Part shown: positions 1-6,377 of the stretch, one piece after another
How positions within the stretch are numbered: the stretch's first letter is position 1
How the letters are laid out: each line of letters begins with the position of its first letter
Assembly (NCBI GenBank): GCA_015654725.1
Contig: JAATGI010000210.1
Span: 1 to 12,037, forward strand
Reading direction: 5' to 3'
Source of the DNA: Rhodospirillales bacterium
Lineage (GTDB): Bacteria > Pseudomonadota > Alphaproteobacteria > ATCC43930 > CGMCC-115725
Length of the DNA stretch: 12,037 nt
Translations under genes and position numbers: made by a program
Notes under the pieces: generated by a model
Database searches by the model: none
Told to the model about the DNA's origin: nothing
What the model saw: the letters and a program-made list of their open reading frames with translations, nothing else

Positions 1-532
1 CACCGAGACCGAGCCGGTGCCGCCGTTCCTGTCGCGCATGACCTTCGATCTGGCCTCCAACAGCGACGGCTATGAGACGAAGCAACTGTCGCCGATGCCG
101 TGCGAAATGCCGCGCACCGACGATCGCTATCAGGGCCGGTCCTATCGCCACGGCTACATGATCTGCTTCGGGCCGGACCGCGCCGGCGGCAGCCTGCTCG
201 GCCATCTCGATCACGCCACCGGCAAGCTCAAAGTCTGGAGTCCGGGCGAGGCCTCGGGCATTCAGGAACCGTGCTTCGCGCCGCGCCGGCCGGATTCGCC
301 CGAAGGCGACGGCTATCTCCTGGTGCTGGTCAACCGCATGAAGGAAATGCGCAACGACTTGGCGGTGCTCGACGCGCATAAGATCGAGGCCGGGCCGGTG
401 GCGCTGATCCGCCTGCCGACGCGCGTGCGCTCGACCTTCCACGGCATGTGGGTTCCGGCCAAGGCGCTCGAAACCGGCATTTATCCCGTGACCGCGATGC
501 ACGACGCCGAACGCGCGAGGGCGCGCGCGTGA
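1..532 (+). CDS. Carotenoid oxygenase family protein, 3' part only
   Basis: C-terminal 176 or so residues of a carotenoid cleavage / lignostilbene dioxygenase (RPE65 family); the frame is already open at the left edge, so the start lies outside the window. Such enzymes are cytosolic or membrane-associated non-heme Fe(II) proteins that split a carbon-carbon double bond of carotenoids or stilbene-type lignin fragments with O2, using four His ligands. Visible are the typical closing strands with the EPCFAPR segment (around 269-289), a GYLLVLVNRM strand, LAVLDA, and FHGMWVP near 437-457. The His of that last motif (440-442) fits the final Fe ligand of the family. The other three ligands would be upstream. 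The stop overlaps the GTG start of the SnoaL-like gene, so the two are probably cotranscribed and translationally coupled. Carotenoid versus stilbene substrate cannot be decided; the catabolic neighbourhood slightly favours an aromatic one. Confidence 0.85.
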   Translation, partial: TETEPVPPFLSRMTFDLASNSDGYETKQLSPMPCEMPRTDDRYQGRSYRHGYMICFGPDRAGGSLLGHLDHATGKLKVWSPGEASGIQEPCFAPRRPDSPEGDGYLLVLVNRMKEMRNDLAVLDAHKIEAGPVALIRLPTRVRSTFHGMWVPAKALETGIYPVTAMHDAERARARA

Positions 533-1116
533 CCGCCCGCAAACTCTCGGTCGAGGACCGGCTCGATATCCAGGAACTCTTCGCCAAATATTCCTGGGGA
601 CTCGATCTGGCTGACAAGGACCTCATCCTCGAATGTTTCGGGGATGACTCCTTCTTCGATCATCTGTGGCAGGGCCGGGTCCAAGGCCATGCCGCGATCC
701 TGAAGAACCTCGAAGAACTGTGGTATGACCGCCAAAGCTGGTGGTTCGGCCGCCAGCATCTCTTCAACACCTTCCTGATGACGCCGATCACGACCGATCA
801 GGGCGAGGAGGGTGCCCGCGTCAAAAGCTGGTTCCAGATCCTCCAATTCAATACCGAATACCGCACCAATTTCGTGTTCGGCATCGGCGCCCGCGACGAT
901 GTCTGCGTGAAACGTAACGGGGTGTGGCTGTTCAAGCAGCTTTATGTGAACGCCTGGACCAGCGTCGAATCGGTGCCGTGGAAGGGCAAGCTCAAGCTGC
1001 CCCCGTCGCGGCCGTTCCGGCCCTCGCCGCCCTCGCCGCCGCAACCGAACCCGAACGGCGCCCCGCCGGAACTGGTGCGCGAACTGAGCGGCGCCCCGAA
1101 GCGCGCCGCGGAGTAG
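529..1116 (+). CDS. SnoaL-like / NTF2-fold protein with proline-rich tail
   Basis: 195-residue protein. The fold is the cone-shaped alpha+beta barrel used by SnoaL cyclases, scytalone-dehydratase-like enzymes and small ring-hydroxylating subunits. The N-terminal helix DRLDIQELFAKYSWGLDLAD (10-29) is the typical opening, followed by a DHLWQGRVQGHAAI segment (44-57), RQHLFNT with His77, and closing strands VWLFKQLYVNAWTS (132-145). Tyr21, Asp26/Asp29 and His77 sit about where dehydratase-type members place catalytic residues (inference). I chose GTG 529 because it overlaps the preceding stop (GTGA) and has GAGGG at 517-521, 7 nt upstream; an in-frame ATG at 448 would lie deep in the preceding gene. 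Residues 158-181 form a Pro-rich tail beyond the normal domain end. It ends one base before the convergent MetE-like gene. Specific reaction unknown. Confidence 0.8.
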   Translation: MTARKLSVEDRLDIQELFAKYSWGLDLADKDLILECFGDDSFFDHLWQGRVQGHAAILKNLEELWYDRQSWWFGRQHLFNTFLMTPITTDQGEEGARVKSWFQILQFNTEYRTNFVFGIGARDDVCVKRNGVWLFKQLYVNAWTSVESVPWKGKLKLPPSRPFRPSPPSPPQPNPNGAPPELVRELSGAPKRAAE

Positions 1117-1117
1117 C

Positions 1118-2296
1118 TCAGGCGGCGCGTTTCCAGAGGCGCTTGGTCGCCCGCCGCGCGCCTTCGGCCAAGGCTTCGAGCTTCGCCCAGACGATCGAAG
1201 GATGGCCGACGCGGGGCCCGAGGCCGCAATCGGTGCCGCCGATGACATTCTCGCGGCCGAGGAGATTGGCGTAGCGCTCCAACCGGTCGGCGACCAGCTC
1301 GGGGTGCTCGATGAAGTCCGAAGCGTGGCCGACCACGCCCGGCACGAAGGTGGCGCCGTCGGGGAGCTTCACCGTCTCGAAGATGCGCCATTCATGCTCA
1401 TGGACCGGGTTCGAGGCTTCGAGCGAATAGCTGCCGGCCTTGATCTTGAAGATCAGGTTGATGATGTCGGCCAAGGGGAGGTCGTCGGCATGGGGGCCGT
1501 GGAAACTGCCCCAACACACATGGAGCCGAGTCTGCTCCCTCGGAATGTCGCGGAGCGCGTGGTTCAAGGCGTCGACCCGCATGCCGGCATAGTTGCGGAA
1601 TTCCGGCAGCGTCATGTCGGGGAAAATGCTCCAGCAATCCGGCAGGTCGGGATTGTCGATCTGGAGCGTCAGTCCGGCATCGGTGATGGCCTTGTATTCC
1701 TCGTGCAGCACGTCGGCGAGCGCGAACACCAGCTCCTCGTCGGTCTTATAGAAGTCGTTGCGCATCCAATGTTCCATCGTGCCCGGCGTGTTGGCGGGCA
1801 GATACGCCTCGGCCGGTTTGACGCCTTGAAGCGCGGCCTTGAAATCGTCGATGTCGCGCTTCAAGCCGGCGTGGCCGATATAACGCAGCGGCGCGACGCA
1901 GACCGTCAACTTGCCGCTGACCACGCTGGGAAGGCGCCGCGTCGCGAAATACTCGCCGAATCGCCGGGCGTCGCGGTTGATCATGTTGAGCCGCGTCAGC
2001 CGGGTCGGCGCGTCGGCCGGCGGGTCGCGCAGCTCATAGCCGGCGACGCGGTCGGTCAGATAGGTGTTGAAGCTCGACTTGCTGAGTTCGCCGTCATTGA
2101 CGCTGTCGAGGCCGCACGCGAGCTGCTTCTTGACGGTTTCGGCGACCGCGCTTTTAAGCCGCGCCTGCTGCGCCTCGGTCTCGATCCTGACGATCCGGTC
2201 GGGGCCGACGACCATCTGGCGGAAATCGTCGGGCCGCGGCAAGGCGCCGGCATGCGTGGTCATGATTCGGTCGGTGCTGCGCATCATTGGCGTCAT
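1118..2296 (-). CDS. MetE-C-like zinc methyltransferase/lyase (cobalamin-independent methionine synthase family)
   Basis: 392-residue single-barrel protein related to the catalytic C-terminal half of cobalamin-independent methionine synthase. Motifs in order: TTHAGALPRP (13-22, usual barrel opening), NDGE (67-70), LQIDNPDL (211-218), then a full zinc site: His259 and Cys261 in HVCWG, Glu293 in LEAS, Cys357 in TDCGLG. All four ligands of MetE are therefore present. The N-terminal folate-binding half of true MetE (about 750 residues) is absent, so a classical methionine synthase is unlikely. Short relatives include core-MetE proteins and alkyl/CoM transferases that activate a thiol on zinc. The ATG at 2294-2296 overlaps the stop of the upstream gene (ATGA), so translation is probably coupled. 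In-frame ATGs four and five codons in are possible alternatives. Thiol alkyl transfer is inferred; donor and acceptor are unknown. Confidence 0.85.
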   Translation of the reverse strand: MTPMMRSTDRIMTTHAGALPRPDDFRQMVVGPDRIVRIETEAQQARLKSAVAETVKKQLACGLDSVNDGELSKSSFNTYLTDRVAGYELRDPPADAPTRLTRLNMINRDARRFGEYFATRRLPSVVSGKLTVCVAPLRYIGHAGLKRDIDDFKAALQGVKPAEAYLPANTPGTMEHWMRNDFYKTDEELVFALADVLHEEYKAITDAGLTLQIDNPDLPDCWSIFPDMTLPEFRNYAGMRVDALNHALRDIPREQTRLHVCWGSFHGPHADDLPLADIINLIFKIKAGSYSLEASNPVHEHEWRIFETVKLPDGATFVPGVVGHASDFIEHPELVADRLERYANLLGRENVIGGTDCGLGPRVGHPSIVWAKLEALAEGARRATKRLWKRAA

Positions 2297-3291
2297 TGCT
2301 CCATCACATTGGCGGCGAAAATTTCCGCGAGCGTCACGACCCGCGATGTCAGGCCTTGTTCGTGGGAATATCGCGCCGCGGTTTCGAGCGTCTCGCGGTT
2401 GGCGGCGACGCCGTGGCGCAGCACCGGCTCATGCAGCGCCGCGCCGGCTTCCGCCGGCAGGATTCCGGCCAGGACATGATACTCGGCTTGCTCCGCCCGT
2501 TCGCGGTCCGCGATGGCGGCGGCCTCTTCGAAGGCCTTGTAGATGTTGAGCGCCGCCCAAGGATTCGCCTCGGCGATCTCGCGCCGGATCACCATGCCGT
2601 GGTTGATCGGGAAGATGCCGGTCTTGCGGAAATAGCGCGCGGCCTCGGCGAGCGTGTCGCGGAACAGCGGCTCGATCTCGGGATGACCGGCGAGATCGAT
2701 GCGAGAGCGGTCCACGAGATCGCCCTTCGGCGCCTTGATGTACAGCAGCGTCGCGTCGAGCTCGCCCGTGACCAGCATGTCGCCGATATTCTTTTCCGCC
2801 GGGATTTGCTTGATGGTGACGCCGGGCGGCGGCGTGAATTTCGCGGCATGGGCATGGCTGTGCGATGGCAGCCGCTCCATCCAAAATTCCATCTCGCCGG
2901 GACGAACGCCGAATTCGTGTTGCAGCACGCCGCGCGCCCACAGCGCCGCCGTCTGCTGATATTCCGGGACGCCGACGCGCTTGCCCTTGAGGTCGGCGGG
3001 CGTGTCGATGCGCGCGCCCTTGCGCACCAGAATCCAGGTGTGGAAAAAGCGCCGCGTGGTGAAGATCGGCAGGCCGACCCAGTCGCGATTGCCCTTGTCC
3101 AACACCATCATCAGCGACGAGACAGACATTTCGGAGACGTCGAAATCCTTGAAGCGCAGCTGGCGCCAGAACAATTCGCTCGGCCCAACCGTGCTCGGAA
3201 TCCATTCGATGCCGTCGGCCTTCACCCGCCCGTCCAAAATCGGCCAGGTGCGCGGATTGGCGCTCATGGCGATGCTGAGCCGCAATTTCAT
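2293..3291 (-). CDS. 4,5-dihydroxyphthalate decarboxylase-like / NMT1-type substrate-binding-fold protein
   Basis: 332-residue protein with the two-lobed periplasmic-binding-protein fold of the Pht5 (4,5-dihydroxyphthalate decarboxylase) and NMT1-like group. Typical features are the opening strand LRLSIAMSANPRTWPILDGRV (3-23), the FKDFDVSEMSVSSLMM segment (47-62), GLPIFTTRRFFHTWI (73-87), a lobe crossover DLKGKRVGVPEYQQTAALWARG (100-121) and GELDATLLY (176-184). The length fits the decarboxylase subgroup. There is no signal peptide or lipobox and no transporter gene beside it, which argues for a cytoplasmic enzyme rather than an ABC-importer binding protein. Members of this group are often annotated either way, so decarboxylation of an aromatic acid is inferred. 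Start ATG 3289-3291 has GGAGG 8 nt upstream (complement of 3300-3304). It is the first gene of the operon with the MetE-like gene, whose ATG overlaps this stop. Confidence 0.8.
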   Translation of the reverse strand: MKLRLSIAMSANPRTWPILDGRVKADGIEWIPSTVGPSELFWRQLRFKDFDVSEMSVSSLMMVLDKGNRDWVGLPIFTTRRFFHTWILVRKGARIDTPADLKGKRVGVPEYQQTAALWARGVLQHEFGVRPGEMEFWMERLPSHSHAHAAKFTPPPGVTIKQIPAEKNIGDMLVTGELDATLLYIKAPKGDLVDRSRIDLAGHPEIEPLFRDTLAEAARYFRKTGIFPINHGMVIRREIAEANPWAALNIYKAFEEAAAIADRERAEQAEYHVLAGILPAEAGAALHEPVLRHGVAANRETLETAARYSHEQGLTSRVVTLAEIFAANVMEQ

Positions 3292-3303
3292 CGCGGTTTC
3301 CTC

Positions 3304-3358
3304 CCGGAGCGAACCCTAGCGAGCCGATCAAGAATTGGTCAACGCATGATCGCTCCGG
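3304..3358. repeat. Long inverted repeat in the divergent intergenic region
   Basis: Perfect 9-bp arms CCGGAGCGA (3304-3312) and TCGCTCCGG (3350-3358) are separated by 37 nt. Nested inside is a second dyad, CGATCA (3325-3330) with TGATCG (3347-3352). The outer left arm touches the ribosome binding site of the minus-strand operon and the dyad brackets its candidate promoter, so an operator is plausible. Function is inferred from position only. Confidence 0.4.
3313..3342 (-). promoter_or_regulatory. Candidate promoter of the decarboxylase-like/MetE-like operon
   Basis: On the minus strand TTGACC (complement of 3337-3342) matches five of six bases of a sigma-70 -35 box. With an 18-nt spacer it is followed by TAGGGT (complement of 3313-3318), a poor -10 match. 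The implied leader would be very short, ending just before the GGAGG at 3300-3304. Weak prediction. Confidence 0.2.
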
Positions 3359-3456
3359 CCAGCCTTGCGGCAAACGACGGCGGAAATTCGCTCGCATTCG
3401 GTTTTGTGGCAAGTTCATGGCGCTTTAATAATTCGGCGATAAATAAGAGCGGGCGA

Positions 3457-3477
3457 GGGCGGGTCCCCGCCCTTTTT
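3457..3477 (+). terminator. Intrinsic-terminator-like hairpin in the leader of the FAD gene
   Basis: GGGCGGG (3457-3463) pairs with CCCGCCC (3466-3472), realistically as a 6-bp GC stem with a 4-nt loop, followed immediately by five T (3473-3477). It lies on the + strand 32 nt before the TTG start at 3510. No + strand gene precedes it in the divergent region, so it would act on transcripts starting within about 3343-3456: an attenuator or the end of a short RNA. An AT-rich stretch at 3424-3445 is the only promoter-like region nearby. Confidence 0.5.
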
Positions 3478-3509
3478 GGTGTCGGCGCCGGCGGCGCGGA
3501 GGAGTTCCT

Positions 3510-4745
3510 TTGAGTTCTTTTGGCGATGTCGCGATCATCGGCGCGGGGCCGTACGGCCTTTCCATCGCCGCCCATTTGCAGGCACTCGGGGTCGAGTTCC
3601 GAATTTTCGGCAAGCCGATGGAATTCTGGCGCGAACACATGCCGCCGGGCATGCGGCTCAAATCCGACGGCTCGTCGTCGGATCTGGCCGATGCCGAGAG
3701 CCGGCTGACCCTCAAGAATTATTGCGCCGAGACGGGGATCGAGCATCACGACAGCCGCGTCCCGGTCGGTCTCGATACCTTCGTCCGCTATGGCATGGCC
3801 TTCCAAACCCGTTTCGTGCCGGGGCTCGAAGCCAAGCGGCTGGTGGCGATGGAAAAGGTCGCCAATGCCTATGTCCTGCGCTTCGACGATCAGGAGATCG
3901 TGATGGCGCGTCGCGTCGTGCTGGCGGTCGGCATGGCGCATTTTCAGCACCTGCCGGAATTTCTCGCCGATCTGCCGCCGGAACTGGTGAGCCATTCGAG
4001 CCGCTATGGCAGGCTCGACGGCTTCCGCGGCCGCGACGTGATGGTCATGGGCGCGGGCGCCTCCGCGATCGACATCGCCGGCTTGCTCAAGGATGAAGGC
4101 GCCGAGGTGTCGCTGTTGACGCGTCGGCCCAACCTCGAGTTTCACGCGCCGCCGACGCCGCGCTCGCCGTTGTCGCGCTTGCGCAATCCGAACACGCAAA
4201 TGGGCGCCGGCTGGCGGCTGCGCATCTTCGGCGATCAGCCGCTGCTGTTTCACGCCCTGCCGGACGGGCTGCGCCGGCGCCAAGCGCGCACGCTGCTCGG
4301 ACCCTCGGCCGGCTGGTTCATGAAGGACAGCATCGTCGGCCGGGTGCCGGTGGTGACCGGGCTGATACCGCGGCGCGCCGAGATCGAAAACGGCCGGCTT
4401 CGTCTTCGCGCCACGGCGCTCGACGGCAGCGAGAAGGACGTCGTCACGACGCATCTCATCGCCGGCACCGGCTACCGCGTCGATGTGCGCCGCCTCGATT
4501 TCCTTGCGTCGTCGCTGTCCCGGCAGTTGCGCACGATCGACCAGGCCCCCGTACTCTCGGCCAATTTCGAGAGTTCGCTTCGCGGCCTCTATTTCGCCGG
4601 GTTCGCGGCGCTGCCGCATTTTGGGCCGCTGGTGCGGTTCGTGCTCGGCGCGCGCTACACCGCGCGGCGCCTCGCCCGGCATCTCGACGCCTCCCTGGTG
4701 CGCCGCTCGGTTGCGATCGGCCGGCCGGTCTCAATCAATTCTTAA
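3510..4745 (+). CDS. FAD-dependent oxidoreductase, class B monooxygenase-like
   Basis: 411-residue soluble flavoprotein with two Rossmann nucleotide-binding motifs, as in class B flavin monooxygenases and N-hydroxylating enzymes. GAGPYG at 11-16 is the FAD dinucleotide fold; GAGASA at 181-186 is the second, NAD(P)H-type fold, preceded by strand DVMVM and followed by TRR at 204-206. AGTGY at 318-322 corresponds to the conserved ATGY motif, and GLYFAGFAALPHFGP (359-373) is the C-terminal FAD contact. Family members use NAD(P)H and O2 to hydroxylate or oxygenate a bound substrate. TTG 3510 is chosen because GGAGGAG at 3498-3504 sits 5 nt upstream and the next in-frame Met is well inside the FAD fold. 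The rare TTG start and the leader hairpin suggest restrained expression. An ATP-grasp gene follows after 51 bp. Substrate unknown; a thioredoxin-reductase-like oxidoreductase is an alternative. Confidence 0.85.
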   Translation: MSSFGDVAIIGAGPYGLSIAAHLQALGVEFRIFGKPMEFWREHMPPGMRLKSDGSSSDLADAESRLTLKNYCAETGIEHHDSRVPVGLDTFVRYGMAFQTRFVPGLEAKRLVAMEKVANAYVLRFDDQEIVMARRVVLAVGMAHFQHLPEFLADLPPELVSHSSRYGRLDGFRGRDVMVMGAGASAIDIAGLLKDEGAEVSLLTRRPNLEFHAPPTPRSPLSRLRNPNTQMGAGWRLRIFGDQPLLFHALPDGLRRRQARTLLGPSAGWFMKDSIVGRVPVVTGLIPRRAEIENGRLRLRATALDGSEKDVVTTHLIAGTGYRVDVRRLDFLASSLSRQLRTIDQAPVLSANFESSLRGLYFAGFAALPHFGPLVRFVLGARYTARRLARHLDASLVRRSVAIGRPVSINS

Positions 4746-4750
4746 TTTTT

Positions 4751-4778
4751 CTGTAGAGAATATTGACGAACGCTACAG
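4751..4778. promoter_or_regulatory. Inverted repeat CTGTAG-N16-CTACAG between the FAD and ATP-grasp genes
   Basis: In the 51-bp AT-rich gap, CTGTAG (4751-4756) and CTACAG (4773-4778) are perfect 6-bp inverted arms 16 nt apart, just before the AAGGA at 4783-4787 used by the ATP-grasp gene. It may be a regulator site or a weak mRNA hairpin limiting coupling of the two genes. Arms this short can arise by chance. Confidence 0.25.
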
Positions 4779-4796
4779 TTTTAAGGAACTCGCGCC

Positions 4797-6062
4797 GTGA
4801 CCCATACCGCCGTTCTACGCGCCGATCATACCGTCGCCGTGAACTTTGCCTTCACCGCGGAAAACCTGCATCGCAAGCGCTGGGAAGCGGCGATGACCAC
4901 GCACCGCTTCAAGGTGTTGCTGGTGGCGTCGCTGATCTCCTTGCCCTACCGGGTGATGCGCACGGCGCAGGCGGCGGGGGCGGATATCGTCGTCCTGGGC
5001 GGCGGCGCGTCGCGCGGCCTGCGCTATTCGCGCTATTGCCAGAAATTCATTCCCACCGAGCGCACTATCACCGGCGAACGCGATCCGGGTCTCGCCGACG
5101 AGATCAATCGCTGCGTCCGCGCCCACGGCATCGACATGGTTCTGCCGAGCGACGCCACCGCGACGCGCGCGTTATTGGCGATCAAGGACCTGGTCGACGC
5201 CCCCTGCTTTCCCGGGCCGACGCTGCGCCAGTTCGATTACCTCAACGACAAATGGCATTTCTACAGTCTGTGTCTCGCGCTCGGCATTTCGGCGCCGCGC
5301 AGCCAACTGGTCGCGGACGCCGCCGAATTGCGCGCCAAGCTCGAGGCGGGCGCCATTTCGCTGCCGGCGATCGCCAAACCCGTCAATCACGATGGCGGCC
5401 TCGGCGTGATCAAGCTCGATGCCGGCAATGCGTCGAGTCAGGTCGCGCTGATCGATTACGGCCCGATCATCGTTCAGGATTACATCGCCGGCGAGGATAT
5501 CGGCGCCAGCGTCTATTGCCGCGACGGCCAGGTCACATCCTTCATCGCGCATAAATTGAAGCGCGCGACCTATAGCACGCTCGACGATCCGCGGATTCGG
5601 CCGATCCTGTCGCGCATCATGGCGCATACCGGCACGAGCGGCGTCTATAATTTCGACATGCGCCTCGCGCCCGACGGCCAGATCTATTTCCTGGAATGCA
5701 ATCCGCGCTTTTTCTTCAAGATAAATCTCTCCCTGGCCGCCGGTGTCAATTTCGTGCGTCAGGGCTTGACCGGCATCGCCGGGCGGCGCGAGCCCGAACC
5801 CGGAACGGCGGTCCGCCTGCCGAAGGCGCTCGCCCTTGCCCTGTTGCGGCCTTGGACGGTGCGCCGCCAGGATCTGGCCATGCTGTGGCAGTTGTGGGGC
5901 GATCCGATCTGCCATCTGCGCGAATTGCTCGGCATCGACTGGGAAAAGCAAGGCGACCCGCGGCACTTCCCGGCGCCGATCCTCGATGACGCCGCTACCA
6001 CGCAGCCGGACCCCGGTTTCGACGACCGGTTCGCGCCGGCGGCATTGGAACACGCCGCTTAA
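4797..6062 (+). CDS. ATP-grasp domain protein (carboxylate-amine ligase type)
   Basis: 421-residue cytosolic ATP-grasp enzyme. Such ligases phosphorylate a carboxylate with ATP and transfer the acyl group to an amine or other nucleophile. A Rossmann-like pre-ATP-grasp domain spans about 38-140 (FKVLLVASLISLPYRVMRTA, then IDMVLPSDATATRALL). The ATP-grasp core follows: Asp-Lys at 151-152, LPAIAKPV with Lys194, a Gly-rich loop HDGGLG (198-203), hinge QDYIAGED (227-234), Asp287, and Glu300/Asn302 in LECNPRF as Mg-ATP ligands. All key residues are present. GTG 4797 has AAGGA 9 nt upstream; ATG 4893 (residue 33), with GGAAG nearby, would give a start directly at the Rossmann strand and is a real alternative. 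The C-terminal 90 residues after the core are rich in Leu/Trp and unassigned. Pairing with the upstream monooxygenase suggests a small biosynthetic or conjugating pathway (inference). Confidence 0.85.
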   Translation: MTHTAVLRADHTVAVNFAFTAENLHRKRWEAAMTTHRFKVLLVASLISLPYRVMRTAQAAGADIVVLGGGASRGLRYSRYCQKFIPTERTITGERDPGLADEINRCVRAHGIDMVLPSDATATRALLAIKDLVDAPCFPGPTLRQFDYLNDKWHFYSLCLALGISAPRSQLVADAAELRAKLEAGAISLPAIAKPVNHDGGLGVIKLDAGNASSQVALIDYGPIIVQDYIAGEDIGASVYCRDGQVTSFIAHKLKRATYSTLDDPRIRPILSRIMAHTGTSGVYNFDMRLAPDGQIYFLECNPRFFFKINLSLAAGVNFVRQGLTGIAGRREPEPGTAVRLPKALALALLRPWTVRRQDLAMLWQLWGDPICHLRELLGIDWEKQGDPRHFPAPILDDAATTQPDPGFDDRFAPAALEHAA

Positions 6063-6124
6063 ACGCTTCTGTCACCCGGCATTTCTGCGTAACATCGGCG
6101 CTCCCTTGGTCGGAGTGCCGGAGC

Positions 6125-6373
6125 GTGGCAGGATTCCTATGGCGTGACGCCGCGGTGTGGCTCGCCCTGTCGTTGTGTATCGGGGCTTGTACGCCACGAA
6201 CCGCCCCGTCATCGCCGCCGAAGCCCGCCGCCGCGGTGCCCGCGCCGGGCCTCGCGACGACACCGACTTGCCCGGTCGGCGTCGGTTCGACACAGCCCTT
6301 CCTCCAAGACGTCATCGACTTATGCGGCACGGTCCTTCGCCCGGGTCCGGTCGGCATCTCGGCGCTGCCTTAG
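6125..6373 (+). CDS. Small putative lipoprotein, hypothetical
   Basis: 82-residue protein of unknown function. A short N-terminus with one Arg is followed by a hydrophobic stretch (VWLALSLCIGAC, 11-22) ending in an IGAC lipobox, so Cys22 would be lipidated and anchored in the inner or outer membrane. The mature part starts Pro/Ala-rich (PRTAPSSPPKPAAAVPAP) and holds two further Cys, at about 49 and 67. Start GTG 6125 has GGAG at 6112-6115, 9 nt away. The stop lies 4 nt before a suitable GTG start of the MFS gene, so it would be the first gene of that unit. I do not recognise a family. The lipobox, spacing and ribosome binding site support it; the short length makes a chance ORF possible. Confidence 0.5.
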   Translation: MAGFLWRDAAVWLALSLCIGACTPRTAPSSPPKPAAAVPAPGLATTPTCPVGVGSTQPFLQDVIDLCGTVLRPGPVGISALP

Positions 6374-6377
6374 ACGG

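Noticed and set aside
448..528. Earlier ATG start for the SnoaL-like gene
   Set aside because: It would overlap 85 bp of the dioxygenase gene and encode an Arg-rich segment; GTG 529 has a ribosome binding site and a GTGA overlap.
1202..2479. Long open frame on the + strand opposite the MetE-like gene
   Set aside because: Its product is Ala/Gly/Asp/Val-rich with no motif; the opposite strand encodes a protein with complete zinc ligands.
3339..4682. Long open frame on the minus strand opposite the FAD gene
   Set aside because: Arg/Ala/His-rich antisense shadow typical of high-GC DNA; the + strand has two intact Rossmann motifs.
4715..4751. T-run after the FAD gene as a terminator
   Set aside because: Five T follow the stop codon, but no stable stem precedes them.
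6096..6120. Imperfect hairpin after the ATP-grasp gene as a terminator
   Set aside because: CGGCGCTCC / GGAGTGCCG pair with one wobble around a 7-nt loop, but no T tract follows and the right arm is the SD of the next gene.
6144..6377. N-terminal extension of the MFS protein from GTG 6144
   Set aside because: The extension is Arg/His/Pro-rich, overlaps the lipoprotein frame and is not found in ACS permeases.
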